A stretch of DNA of 64,000 nt from Kappaphycus alvarezii (Eukaryota; Rhodophyta; Florideophyceae; Gigartinales; Solieriaceae): the NCBI GenBank assembly GCA_002205965.3, contig NADL03000548.1, forward strand, positions 186,001 through 250,000, given 5' to 3'. The notes beneath the pieces were generated by a model that was not told where the DNA came from, did not search any database, and saw nothing but the letters and a program-made list of their open reading frames with translations. The first letter of the stretch is position 1. Every line of letters starts with the position of its first letter. A program made the position numbers and the translations under genes. Below, piece after piece: positions 9,901-18,959 of this stretch.

Positions 9901-10689
9901 CTTTGAAGCGGGCCTTGGTGCCAACTTGATTTTTTTCGTTTTCTCTGGATCCACTTTAATTCCCTCTTGATCGACGATATGACCGAGTAATTGGATAGAC
10001 GTTTTCGCAAAGAAGCATTTGCTTAACTTAATTTTCAGGCTGTACGCAGCTATTTTCTCCACCACAGTCTTGACATGCGATATGTGCTGATCCAAGGTTT
10101 TTGAGAATATCACTACATCATCGATATAAACTCTTGCAAATGGAAGTCCTTTCAAAACCTCGTTCATCATTCTTTGGAATGTAGCTGGGGCATTCATGAG
10201 ACCAAAAGGCATCACTTCGAACCTGAATGTACCGGCTTTGCTGGTAAAAGTTGTTTTTTCCTTGCATTTTTCATCCAATGGAATCTGCCAATAACCAGTG
10301 TAAAGATCAATTGAGGTGAAGTATCTCCCGTCCTTCAAGTCCTCGAGGATTTCCTCCATATTCGGAATCGGAAATCGATCGGGTATCATTCTCTGGTTCA
10401 GTTGTCGGTAATCGACGCAAAAACGCAGCTTTCCATCCTTCTTTGGTGCGACCACAACTGGAAATGACCATGGGGATGAAACTGGCCGAATGATATCATT
10501 TTCCAGCATACTTGTAACATTCTCTGAGATAAATTGGTCATATTTTGGCGGTTGACGTCTAGGCCTGTGGTAAATTGGTTGAGTATCGGTAAGTTCAAAT
10601 GAGTGAGTGACCGGTACACTTGCTTGTCTTAAATCTGATACACTCCATGCAATTACTTCGGAAGATGTTAACATGTCGGATATTATCAT
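6940..10689 (-). CDS. Pol: reverse transcriptase, RNase H, integrase plus duplicated C-terminal domain
   Basis: This 1,249-residue open frame copies element RNA to DNA and inserts it in the genome. RT is near residues 45-240, with YIDD at 188-191 and upstream SSPWSFPVVVAPKKDGKLR and MPFGLMNAPATFQ. RNase H follows, with TDAS (Asp about 337) and ADYLSRL. Integrase has an HHCC finger near 547-588 (H...H...CDNC), then catalytic Asp612, Asp672 and Glu708, an exact DD35E spacing. After the integrase (about residue 900) there is no chromodomain. Instead there is an extension of about 340 residues holding two copies of one domain (about 909-1037 and 1105-1236) joined by an Arg/Ser/Pro-rich linker. 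The ORF start is not the true pol start: coding similarity continues upstream in another frame. All visible catalytic residues are retained. Confidence 0.92.
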   Translation of the reverse strand: MIISDMLTSSEVIAWSVSDLRQASVPVTHSFELTDTQPIYHRPRRQPPKYDQFISENVTSMLENDIIRPVSSPWSFPVVVAPKKDGKLRFCVDYRQLNQRMIPDRFPIPNMEEILEDLKDGRYFTSIDLYTGYWQIPLDEKCKEKTTFTSKAGTFRFEVMPFGLMNAPATFQRMMNEVLKGLPFARVYIDDVVIFSKTLDQHISHVKTVVEKIAAYSLKIKLSKCFFAKTSIQLLGHIVDQEGIKVDPEKTKKIKLAPRPASKTEVRSFLGLASYYRRFIKDFAKTAAPLHASTTKNGKFLWNKEMQTAFEELKDKLCVPPVLMYPDFKRPFVVETDASERSLGAVLSQKDENGRLHPVQFASRTLNDAERRYSVCEKEALAVVFALKKFRVYLLSLEKFVLITDHQALKTAFQKKDVHHRLARWLDIFAEYRFEIVYRPGRNNQPADYLSRLRDPLIPNEKASENIVGVAEVQVPNNNEYEANIDGLIKFLDGLEMRKVDIEHRNWVRRNQKAFTLWNGKLFRHTKAGPRLVAPLKERMKILRTFHDELGHWDLETTKKFVTERFWWPSIHKDVYNFVKSCDNCQKFTPIRKYKTTLGFPVSGLFETFSIDFAGPFKETSSGNKYLLIGVEHLTGWPIAVAVEEANAEVVLRFIEKEIIEPFGLPKRIISDNALCFTATSLLRFLEEKGIQLKTVLAYAPMSNGKAERMVGTIKRSISKTMSENEIQWEDALPKVLYGYRRRRGRSGRSPFELMYGRAPRMLQRDMETNIIDEESREVELLATESWRSHRALTQTRNKDEEPPVQTFSVGSKVLVAHGKAMQQAVKWPAFQTKYSNPCIVTEERHPHYKLCSSSGKRSRRAIHARRLVPYHQRPEEFLLTQDYAQPRGILIFNYRMIPMGGKRAWEWIISITRDYYELHVIIHFYINICLCFRTLNGPLLPQEDFRLLIRVLFSFQNGRFTEAGPEFVEVIYHYSIGRYGMVAIGDLSQTYLNIIRPVYVFLKNNQDVRLRGYSLPPDMEYRLVPYPLWEPYVAPLRNTTSAEDQDPPEAVMMIRAGPSSDRGGSSKRARRREQRGRSPRRSPQTPPSLPGGNYASLIIGRLPIRRWLREMTEDPREAEVISFFAISICMCFQTIHGAHLTREDSVLMLRVFFSFRYPFLDPLPEKFAYYVYYLTFGRFGEVKREELIREHYETIRRIYETLDQGDEPVIARYTLSHHIGNELLPYPYSEPYTLPDEWIELPQEQQEQ

Positions 10690-10859
10690 TGAGGCGGGGG
10701 CTGGAAGGTGCTGTACTTTTTCTTGAATTTCTCCAATTTGGCGCTGGTCCTTTTCTTGATCCTCACCTCCAAATTTTGAAGGACCTCTTCCGGCGTGCTC
10801 ACATCTTCAGATATGGAATTCGATATATTCCTTGTTTTCCGTGCAATTGTAATCTTCTT
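10690..10859 (-). other. Protease-RT linker with a frame break
   Basis: A minus-strand frame gives a Lys/Glu-rich linker (TPEEVLQNLEVRIKKRTSA...) that looks like normal pol sequence but stops at about 10700. The RT frame takes over with VQHLPAPASMIISDM. At least one frameshift therefore separates protease from RT. Confidence 0.6.
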
Positions 10860-11735
10860 TCATGCCCGAATTCCGTCCTTTGATTCGATATTATCGCAAA
10901 AAGAAACACATTCAGGTGTCAAACCTACCCTAGAATTCCATTCTTCATCTGTTTCAAACCCAGAATCATAATCGTCCCATGTCATGTTCATTGTCCCCCG
11001 AGCGTACCCTTTCTCACTTCCGAAAGTGTTAGTTGGTTCGGAATCTTCGCTGTCATAGCTAGAAGTGAAATCTTCACTGTCCGTCTCTCTTAGATCTTCC
11101 GGATGTGTGCTTTTGTCGAAATCCAGGGGCATCTTCACGTTTCTGCCGTCAACATTAACTGAAACGATTTGGTTGCCCAAGTCAATGCAGGTCCCTAGTC
11201 TTTCCATGGTAGGACAGCCAATGATTGCATCGAAAGGGAGCTCCGGCATGACGAGAAAGTCTACATCAACTTTAGAGTCCCCAAAGAACACGGAAACCTT
11301 GTTAACAGTGCCCATGCATTTTGAGACGGTTCCATCCGCCACAGTTATTCTTCGAGTAGTTGGAATAATTTCGAGACCTAAATCTGTCACCAAAGTTTCT
11401 GAGATAAGGTTTGGAACAGCGCCCGAATCGAAAAGAGCTTGGGTTTGCATTCCCAATACTTTGACTGGTACTAGTTTAAGACGTCTTGGTGCTGTCGAGG
11501 CCGATTGAAGAAACAGTTTCTTACCCTTAGCGGACTTATTAGACCTGATAATTTTTTTGAGTTCTTTTCTCGCATCCTCTGCGTCGCCCCTCAAAAGTTG
11601 ACCAAACGTTATCCCAGTTGGGGCCGATGCAAGCTCAGCCACCAAATTGTACTTCTTCACATATTCTAGTACGTCCTTCGGGATACTCTTAAATTTCTTA
11701 CTCTTTCTCGTCTTCTTGGCCGAAGTGTTTCCCAC
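10860..11735 (-). CDS. Aspartic protease region of the young Ty3-type element
   Basis: This 291-residue frame contains the retropepsin-like core: ALFDSGAVPNLIS with catalytic Asp103 in a DSG triad, and FDAIIGCPTMERL as the second conserved strand. The N-terminal part (SIPKDVLEYVKKYN, and ITFGQLLRGDA) resembles the segment between gag and protease of many Ty3-type elements. The C-terminus is very acidic with many Ser/Asp (TDSEDFTSSYDSEDSE). The product would cleave the Gag-Pol polyprotein. It overlaps gag by about 70 bases in the -1 frame. I find no classical slippery heptamer in phase, so programmed frameshifting is possible but unproven. It stops at 10860, before RT. Confidence 0.8.
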   Translation of the reverse strand: MGNTSAKKTRKSKKFKSIPKDVLEYVKKYNLVAELASAPTGITFGQLLRGDAEDARKELKKIIRSNKSAKGKKLFLQSASTAPRRLKLVPVKVLGMQTQALFDSGAVPNLISETLVTDLGLEIIPTTRRITVADGTVSKCMGTVNKVSVFFGDSKVDVDFLVMPELPFDAIIGCPTMERLGTCIDLGNQIVSVNVDGRNVKMPLDFDKSTHPEDLRETDSEDFTSSYDSEDSEPTNTFGSEKGYARGTMNMTWDDYDSGFETDEEWNSRVGLTPECVSFCDNIESKDGIRA

Positions 11736-12867
11736 CCTGGAACAACTTGATCAAGCCTCTTGGTTCGAGGAGGTACAGGTGCTGGGATATGCTCCAGCAT
11801 TCCATAATCTAGCCTAGGTTTTTTCGACAAAACGTTCCCTTCCCCATCCCTTTTTGTCACATTAACTTGACTGATTTCTTCAGCGATGGATACATTACCG
11901 GCATCCGCCAACCTTTGATCCTTCCTGTTTTGTAAGATTTTCATCTCTGGTCCTGACTCACTCCTCGCGTCCGATAAATTTGCTCTTCTGTTGTCTTTAG
12001 ACCAGCAGTTACTTTCATGATGCCCGTAACGACCGCACTTTCCACAACGAGTGTTTCTATGTGGATTATCAGGACACCTATTTGCAAAGTGTCCAGGCTT
12101 GTGACAGTAGGAACAGACTTCTGCGGCCTTGGGGGCCCCAGACTGGTTCTTCTTAATGGTAAGAGTAAGGCTTTCCAACTGCGAGGTTATCATGTCAAGT
12201 CGATTATCGAATCGGGTTTCCAACCTTTCTTCCAAGTTTTTGACATCGCTCCTGACTGATTCCAATGCTGCTGCGCTAGTAGCTGGCCTTTGATAATTCT
12301 TTTCAGGATGCACGATCGGCATAGATGTACGGGTTTCCCTCGGTATTTCACTTAGTGACTGAAACGTCTCCGAATTTTTGACAAATTCTACTATGGTACC
12401 CTTCAGTTCATTAAAAGTGTGAGGGCCCTTGATGAGGAGGAAATCGGAGAGCCGCTTATCCCCATCGCCGCCTTACGCAGCATTCCGTACTTGGCTTGGG
12501 CGTTGAACCCAGCCTTTTCATAGAGATCACACAAGTATACCAATGAGCTTAACAAATCGTCGAAGTTGAGCCGGGCCTCTATGGCGATACGAATCATCTC
12601 ATCTGGTTCTACCTGCTTAGCATATTCTTTCACAAGCCACTCACATACCTCACCGAAGTTACGCCCATTCCCGTTAAGAGACCACCCGTTGATAAACTTG
12701 GCCTTATATTTGTGCTTTGCGTCACCATGAAGATAGGCGAAGATACTTTCGGCCTTCTCTTCATCGCTCTTCTCACGCATCACAACGTTGACATATGTAT
12801 AGAGAAACTCCTCAACGTCTTCATTCTTGCCCCCTGTGAACGTTATACGAGCAGCGTTGAGATCCAT
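11666..12867 (-). pseudogene. Gag of the young Ty3-type element, one frameshift
   Basis: Gag forms the particle and binds RNA. The first frame (12867-12403) starts MDLNAARITFTGGKNEDVEEF and holds the capsid-like helical region (EWLVKEYAKQV, LVYLCDLYEKAG). The second frame (12322-11666, open upstream to about 12470) has a coiled-coil-like stretch and two CCHC zinc knuckles (CSYCHKPGHFANRC and CGKCGRYGHHESNC, at residues 70-83 and 93-106 of that frame). Reading through from KYGMLRKAA into GDKRLSDFLLIKGPHTF restores a plausible protein, so a single indel near 12465 breaks it. The start codon lies about 90 bases from the primer-binding site. Confidence 0.8.
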
Positions 12868-12937
12868 GATTACAGAAAAGAAATCCCCTCGAATGGTTCC
12901 CTAAGACTGCTCAACTCGAATACCTCGGGTGCAACCC

Positions 12938-12954
12938 CCTCCACAAGAGTACCA
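12938..12954 (-). other. Primer-binding site of the young element
   Basis: On the coding strand the 5' LTR ends ATCA, then two spacer bases TT, then TGGTACTCTTGTGGAGG. TGG complements a tRNA CCA end. The tRNA is not identified. Confidence 0.6.
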
Positions 12955-12956
12955 AA

Positions 12957-13675
12957 TGATAGGGGTAAATCGTCGGGAGAAGAGATACTTAGAACCAACT
13001 ACCCCAAGACGGAGGTGTTGCGAGCGACAAAAGTGCTACCGTGGTATAGTTGAACAAATAAAAAGCAGTGTATATGGGAGAGAGTTGAGAGGGCTACAAG
13101 CAAGTATAAAAGGGGCAGCGTCTACCACTGATGCTCTGCGACCAGCTTAGGAAAAATTTTCTTGGGTCTGAAGTTGACTCTCAACTTCCTACTACTCGGA
13201 GCTTGACCTGAAGTTGTCTGCCAACTTGCTTGACCTCTCAAGGAGGAAGCACTTTACTCAGCTTATATAGACCTTTCGGCTAATCCTAAAGTCTCAATCA
13301 AACATACTAAATACCATAAAACGCATTCACGGGAATCGTGTGAACCAGAGAGACCATTAGAAGATATTTCCTCAAGGTAAATATCTAGGTGCCATACCCA
13401 TGCCAGCCACCCATCGGCCAGGGGTGGGAATTGATGTGGCCATTATATAGACCTTTCAGAGTCACTCGTAGTATCACCCACAACCTAGAACTGTACTGAC
13501 ATCCACTATGACAGCGTGTCCTAAAATAAAAAATCAACCGATGAATTTGCCACACTCACCCAAATTAAAAATATCTTGCAAATTCAAAAACTGTAAAAAT
13601 ATCTTCCCAGTTCCAATACTGTATACAATTATGGTCCTCATCTAAATTTTTTCGTGTGCGAATTTGCGCACATCA
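12957..13675 (-). repeat. LTR-C (5' LTR of the coding unit, 719 bp)
   Basis: TGAT...ATCA. Nearly identical to LTR-B, one base shorter. Its outer end touches the right GTAGT duplication. Confidence 0.92.
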
Positions 13676-13680
13676 GTAGT
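13676..13680. other. Right target-site duplication GTAGT
   Basis: Matches 5432-5436. The sequence of the interrupted old element resumes directly after it. Confidence 0.85.
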
Positions 13681-14448
13681 ATCGACTTTGACGGCTCCAC
13701 TGCCGGTTCATTTTCGTCTTGTTCTAGTTCGAAGTTCTTTTACAAGTTTATTTTTCTTTATGTGTGTTTTGAATTAAAGAAAACTTTTGCTGTCAGTTTA
13801 CTCAAAGCAATATCGCCTATACTGCCTTTGTGGGTTGAAGTACTGAGAAGAGCAGAGAGTCTGTGCGATAGAGTGTGAAGTATGGTACTCTATTTCTCAT
13901 TGTTTTACACCGTTCGCCGTTACCAATTGGATATCTTGGTAACCGAAAACGAGAGTGTGCAGAAAATACTGTTATATCAAGGTTATTCTGTATAGGTACG
14001 TAGTTTGAAGGCCTCATGAAGCTGCATGATCCTGTACAGAATACTTACACTGAGCAGTTTGGCTTAAGTAAAGTGCCCTAGTAAAGCCCTGCTTATGACC
14101 AAGTCCCAAGTTGCGGTTCCCCTGTCTGTATTTCTCTACAATCCTATTCCACTTGTTGGCTGTTTGATAGGTACACTGAATGGGTCAAAGATTCAGGTAA
14201 AGCTTTAAAGGGTCGACTTCGACTAGTCTGGGACTAAGACAAACGTGTCAAAATCGGTATTATTTCGTTATTCGTTAGCTTAAGGTCGGCCTAAGAGGAT
14301 TCCTTATAGGGCATGGACACCGATTGCGGTCTACATAGTGGACCAGTGGAGATATCCGAACGGTTTGCTGAGTCACACCGGAGTGTAGGTGTGACCAGAG
14401 CTGCTAGTGATTCACTCTTCACGCGGGTAGGGAGCTAACCCGTCGTCC
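13681..14448 (+). other. Leader of the old Ty3-type element
   Basis: This begins with the second half of the primer-binding site (ATCGACTTTGAC). It is presumed untranslated leader or decayed 5' gag; no recognisable protein motif was seen. Confidence 0.4.
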
Positions 14449-15350
14449 ATGTACGACCCTCTTGCAGATTTTAACTTCGAATCCTTTTATTCTACTTTAG
14501 GTGTTGGTGTGAAGCTTAAAATAACGGTTTTGCTGAACATGACTTTCGTTACAACAAGTATCCCTGTGTTGTTCTATGGGACTTGTGGTGCTCTAACGGT
14601 TAGTTCATGGTTTCATGCAGTCCAAAAGTACCTAAGGCTTATTCAGGTTGGTCAGAGCGAACATATCAGTACCTAGGGTGCTATTGACGTTGCTTCCACG
14701 TTTTTGACCAGTACCGTGGCAAACTGGCGGTAGAAGCTTGTTTTTGAGAACACTGTCCCACCGACATGAGAAGCCTTCATACTATTTGTTGAAACTGGGT
14801 TTGTTCACTAGGATAGTTTTATAAGAGCTCGTAGCAAGCTTACCAAGCTCCGCGAGAAAAAAGTGTGCGGCATTTCTATCGGAGTTCAGTAGTTTGGTTA
14901 TCAATATGATAGATATATGTGAGCCGGCAACGTTGGCGCGGTTCTGTGAATGTCTGAATTCTCGCATTTTGGTGGAGGTCCGTAAGGGAAATCCTTCCAG
15001 CTTGAAGATACTAATACTATTGCTCTCAACGTTGATGGGCATTTGAGGAGCAGGTTTATTCACTGCCAGACGTTCATTTTCAGAAAATCGAAATAAATCA
15101 CGTCCTATGCCAATGGAGATAGTAACCTGGAACGTAGTCCCAACGGGCAGCGTCACAAAGACTTGATCGAAAACATATGCATTATGTGCCAAAATGTAAG
15201 ATGTAGACCCTGGAGACATAAAAAAGGAAACGGCAATAATGGTGACAGAGGTGATAAAAGCATTATTAAAAAAAACAAACAGGCAATGCAAGATAATATT
15301 TCGAACAGCTTTGACTCTGAAAACGAATTTATCCACCAGACTTGGTGAGC
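14449..15350 (+). pseudogene. Gag remnant of the old Ty3-type element
   Basis: Plus-strand frames with several breaks contain SSWFHAVQKYLRL, then TSTVANWR, then ENTVPPTxEAFILF and DSFIRARSKLTKLRE. That is the order and spacing of the retrotransposon gag core (W-hydrophobic-Y, W-W-x, 'F...F', 'A..RL..LR'). Around 15170-15220, CIMCQNVRCRPWRHKK looks like a decayed Cys-rich nucleocapsid knuckle. Frameshifts and stops make it non-functional. The family call rests on motif order. Confidence 0.55.
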
Positions 15351-15499
15351 ACTCAGGTGAGACCAGTGTTGAGTATGAACAGATATCTCAGATGCGGGCA
15401 TCACTGGAGCAAAAGTCTCAGAGGAAGGGGAAAATTCGAGAATCTCCGAAGCTGAGTCTAATGGAATATCATCTATCCATGATGAAAGCGTTCCAACTG

Positions 15500-16016
15500 A
15501 TGGAACTATGCTAGTGAAGCCTTTGTTATTGCTTGATGCTAGGTTGCATAGAATATCAGTCAAAGTGCTTAAGGGCAATGTATTCAATACAAACGAATTT
15601 TCAACTGAGTTCCTGGATCCGAAAAGGAACTTTTTTGAGATTCAGCGTGAAAGATTCATTGTTTTCCATTCACAGAAAGGATTAAGGAAGAAGCATCTGA
15701 GATTATTGTCAACGGAATTATACAATTGAGTGATCATACCTGCACTTCTAACTAGGCTATCTCCCAGACTGGGAATAATGTCGTGTTGGAATGCTGTGGC
15801 ATGTTGTTCATAATCCAAATATATATTACCAACGAAGGATTAAGATGTTGAAAGATGTTTCCATCTCAGTTATTGATCCCGATACTGAAAACAGTATTTA
15901 CGTGTTCAGTTTGGGAGTAAAGAAATTTGGACGAATGGTGAGGCATGGAGGTGAGTTCGAAGTATTTCGATTACTCGAAGGTCACAGTATGAGAGGAATG
16001 AAAGATTCTTAGTCCC
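15500..16016 (+). pseudogene. Protease remnant of the old Ty3-type element
   Basis: A frame with HSQKGLR continues after one shift as EEASEIIVNGIIQLSDH. It then continues, after another shift, as WHVVHNPNIYYQRRIK (15804-15850), which matches the conserved end of Ty3-type proteases ('G.PW...NP.I....R'). The catalytic DSG is not recognisable. It is continuous with the RT remnant downstream. Confidence 0.6.
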
Positions 16017-16029
16017 ACAGGGAGGTAAA

Positions 16030-16605
16030 AAGTTTACAGAAAAATTTTAAAGAGGTCTTTTGTGAAGATTTGCCATGATATATCACCCCGATACTATCAG
16101 CGGACCATGAGATCAATGTGGAGGAAGGGGCAGAGGCATCTTATCGAGCTCTGTTCTGGTTGTCCCAATCTGAAATTAGATAAGCAAAAGATTACGTCGA
16201 ATCTCTTTGAGTGTAGGGAAGATTAGATCCCGTAAATAACCATATGAAACACCGTTTTTCTTGGTGAAGCTTAGAACTTTTGTCGAACACCGAGCTTTAA
16301 ATCACATAATAAAATGGGAAATACTCCATTAACTCTTTCCTATGAAGTGTTCGATGGGCTTGGAGATGCGAGCTTTTTGTCCAAGCTAGATCAAAAATAG
16401 GATTCTACCAGATATAGGTGAACGGAGAGGACACAGAAATGACCTCGTTCAATATAACATATGGGTATTTCGAATACTTTGTTATGACCTTAAAATTTTG
16501 CAATGGTCCCAATTTGTTCCAAACGTTAATGATCCACATCTTTTACAACTGCATAGAGGTCTTCTTGGTTGTTTACAAGGATTAGATTCTCGTTTTCAGA
16601 AAAAC
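16030..16605 (+). pseudogene. Reverse transcriptase fingers/palm remnant (old element)
   Basis: Frame-broken similarity runs from FKEVFCEDLP through DHEINVEEGAEASYRALF, LGDASFLSKLD, TSFNITYGYFEYFVM to VVYKD*ILVFRKT. The last is the YxDD box region, where the catalytic pair now reads Asp-stop. The segment GSLR...DYR expected between is shortened, so an internal deletion is likely. The RT breaks off at about 16605 and resumes at about 18036. Confidence 0.7.
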
Positions 16606-17140
16606 AGTAGTACAGCTGGCACTAGTACTGTATTGTCACTGGGAGAACTGTTTTTGGTGATATTTTTATCCAATTCTTTGTACAGGCCATAAAACTGCCA
16701 TCCTGAGGTACTGTACTGTACAGTAATGTCATTTATGTCGACTTCCACCATCGGTCTTAGTACTGTATAACCACCCGGGAGGGCCTGTGGGTGGGCAGTC
16801 CTTACCACTCGGCCCCCAACTTGGACCCTATATTTCCGCAGGTGAAAGGCACTTGTTACGCCAAGAGCCGACTTTTCTCATCTCTAACTTGTATTTTCAG
16901 TACTTGGCTGACATTTAATTTTATGACCCCGCTGTATAATATAAAAGTAACATAGATAGCTATTATTTGTTCCTACCTGGCCACTAGGGCCCCAGAATAA
17001 ACAACCCCCCCGGTGCTGGCTCTGAATTTTACTCCCAATTTCCTCATTTGCAACAACCTTGCCAGCGTCAACGTTGGCTATGGCCACGTTTATCCACCCA
17101 AATTCCCGTTCAATGTTATCCTCCTTATCCAATATTATTT
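16596..17140 (-). CDS. Unrecognised two-exon-like coding segment
   Basis: One minus-strand frame (from about 17132) reads DKEDNIEREFGWINVAIAN...GGCLFWGPSGQ and ends at a donor-like CAG/GTAGGA near 16978. A second (about 16830-16596), preceded by an acceptor-like AATATAG, reads VQVGGRVVRTAHPQALPGG...VEVDINDITVQY. Together they look like two exons of one protein carried inside the insertion. The end of the second runs into the GTAC-rich terminus. I do not recognise the product. Confidence 0.3.
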
Positions 17141-18029
17141 TGCTCCTTCCATTTTCTAGTTTTTATGTTTACTCACACTTCGCCCCCAAAACTCCAACGT
17201 GTATATATACAAATAGGAACTTCAAGTTTGCCGTTAGTGACAACAACCTTATCCCTAAAGGAGATGATCAGCACTACTGAACCATTACTTTCTCTGCGTT
17301 TTTTCTAATATTGAGCCGCTGGTGTCTATGGTTCTTCGACTCAACTCTTCTCAAGGCTCTAGCATTCCTCGGATCCCGGCCCGGTCATACAGCCCGGAGG
17401 ACAATTATTCCATTCAAGGAGTCTCCCCGGCTGTAGCATCCCAACTTCCCGTCGCAGTCGACGAGCTGAGCTACTGCATCGCAGGGTGCTTAAAGAGAAA
17501 GAAGAAGAGCGAATAACCTGTGAGTCCTGGTTTGTGTGTGTTTTTTTCGCTCATTGTCTGACGGGACTCCGTACCTATTGTGTATTGGTCATATCGTGGT
17601 CGTAATTCTATGGGAAAAATCTTCATCATACAAAATTTTACTGTACCTAAAAATTTTTGTGGGGGTTTCGTAAGTGCTTTCTGAAAACTATAACCTAAAA
17701 CATAGCAAATACAGTAAAATGTACTCATTGCCTTCAACCTTACACCACTTCAGCTGACACATTCACCTGAGGATAAAACATGCGAAGAAAAAGCTACAAT
17801 GTGGCAAATTGGCACTAAAATAGAAGGTTTTCAAATGGAATAAAGTAGTTCGTACCCTGAGAAGCGCTATAATCACCGAAAAGCTTGTTTTTATCGAGCT
17901 TCACTACTGTTGAAAGTACAATTTAACAAAAGAAACAGAAAAAATTATTTTCACTGAAATAAATAAGCCATAAACTTTGTCCTCATATGAGGAAAAATGT
18001 TCTATAGGCATCAGGTGAGAACAACTGCG
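16606..18029. mobile_element. ~1.4-kb insertion inside the RT of the old element
   Basis: RT coding sequence stops after ILVFRKT and resumes with YEHMEFVLTCLKEQG. The intervening DNA begins GTAGTACAG and ends CTGCGCACAGTACTAC, giving short inverted ends (GTAGTAC/GTACTAC). It is GC-richer in its left half and contains minus-strand open segments with a splice-donor-like CAG/GTAGG (see next entry). The right end holds GTCCTCATATGAGG, related to the MITE at 1149. It may be one transposon or two nested pieces. No transposase motif is visible. Confidence 0.5.
17322..17516 (+). CDS. Short unrecognised ORF inside the insertion
   Basis: 64 residues ending in a Lys-rich tail (CLKRKKKSE), with a composition more protein-like than its surroundings (SPEDNYSIQGVSPAVASQLPVAVDELSY). 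No family recognised; could be a fragment of the inserted transposon. Confidence 0.2.
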   Translation: MSMVLRLNSSQGSSIPRIPARSYSPEDNYSIQGVSPAVASQLPVAVDELSYCIAGCLKRKKKSE

Positions 18030-18035
18030 CACAGT

Positions 18036-18850
18036 ACTACAAGAAAAATGAAAAAATTATGAGCATATGGAATTTGTGTTGACGTGTCTTAAGGAACAGG
18101 GGCTGTATTTTTAACCGAGGAAATGCTCTATGTTTTAGGATGAGCTTGAAGTTATGGTTTTGACTGTTGGGAAATATTTCATTTGCGTCAACTTCTACAA
18201 TGTTGAAGTCCTACAGACTTGGCCAAACCCTATATCTTTCACCTATTTGTAACGTTTTCTGGTTGTAATACAACTTTTGCAAAGTTTTACAATAAATATC
18301 TCCAAACTTGCTACACCTTTCATGGATCTGACGAAATAATATCGAGAAATATGTAATTGGGATCAAAACTTTTACGAAGATTTCCAGAAGCTAAAGCAAT
18401 CAATGAATTTGACTCCAGTATTAGTCGCTTTCTATTGACAAAAGCCATTTCGTGGTCATGTAGACGCTTCACAGGTCGCTTTCGATGGAACACTGACACA
18501 ATTGTATTAGAATGGAAAGGAGTGTGTAAGTTATTTCTTTTCAAAGAAGCTCTAGCAAACTAAGTCGGACTGTTGCGCAAATGGCAGAGAGCTTCGGATA
18601 TTGATTAATTTTCTGGGAATATTCAGGTGCTATTTTGAAAAGTCAAACTTTAAGATTTTCACTGACAGAAAGTTGCTTTAGAGCTTATTGATAAAACAGA
18701 AGCTGATTCGTGAAGAAATATGTTGGTTGGAAACTCCCGGTAACTTTGGAATCGCTGACCACACTCAAGCCCGGAAATTTTCACGTATTGGTAGCCGTAT
18801 TATCACGTGCTCCTAATGTGATGAGAGGAGATGTTGACGTCTCAGTGAAT
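18036..18850 (+). pseudogene. RT thumb and RNase H remnant (old element)
   Basis: The sequence resumes with EHMEFVLTCLKEQG, then VNFYNVEVLQTWPNPISFTYL, then ISKLATPFMDLTK and CNWDQNFYEDFQKLKQS, the standard order of the Ty3 RT-RNase H connection. RNase H follows with GHVDASQVAFDGTLTQL (catalytic Asp), NGREL and FKIFTDR. The end reads LKPGNFHVLVAVLSRAPN, the 'KPG...ADxLSR' signature with the Asp replaced. At least five in-frame stops or shifts are present. Confidence 0.7.
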
Positions 18851-18959
18851 GAACTTAAAGGTTCCTATCTTGATATGGACCAGACTATCCTTAGGTATGA
18901 TGACGACCATTTCTTCGGTCCATTGGTAAAATGTATAGAATGAGAACTCCCAATGGATG

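Larger units (their letters stand above)
5437..13675 (-). mobile_element. Young Ty3-type retrotransposon unit with three LTRs
   Basis: The structure in plus coordinates is LTR-A (5437-6156), 30-bp remnant (6157-6186), LTR-B (6187-6906), internal region (6907-12956) and LTR-C (12957-13675). Coding sense is minus, so LTR-C is the 5' LTR and LTR-B the 3' LTR of the coding unit. All LTRs begin TGAT and end ATCA. B and C appear to differ by one base (a missing G in C). A differs from B at four sites that I can see. One GTAGT duplication flanks the outside of A and C, so the three-LTR unit sits in a single integration site. The gag and pol ORFs are nearly intact but carry frame breaks. Confidence 0.9.

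Noticed and set aside
11660..11740. Classical -1 slippery heptamer at the gag-protease overlap.
   Set aside because: GGGAAAC is present near 11730 but is not in the phase required relative to gag.
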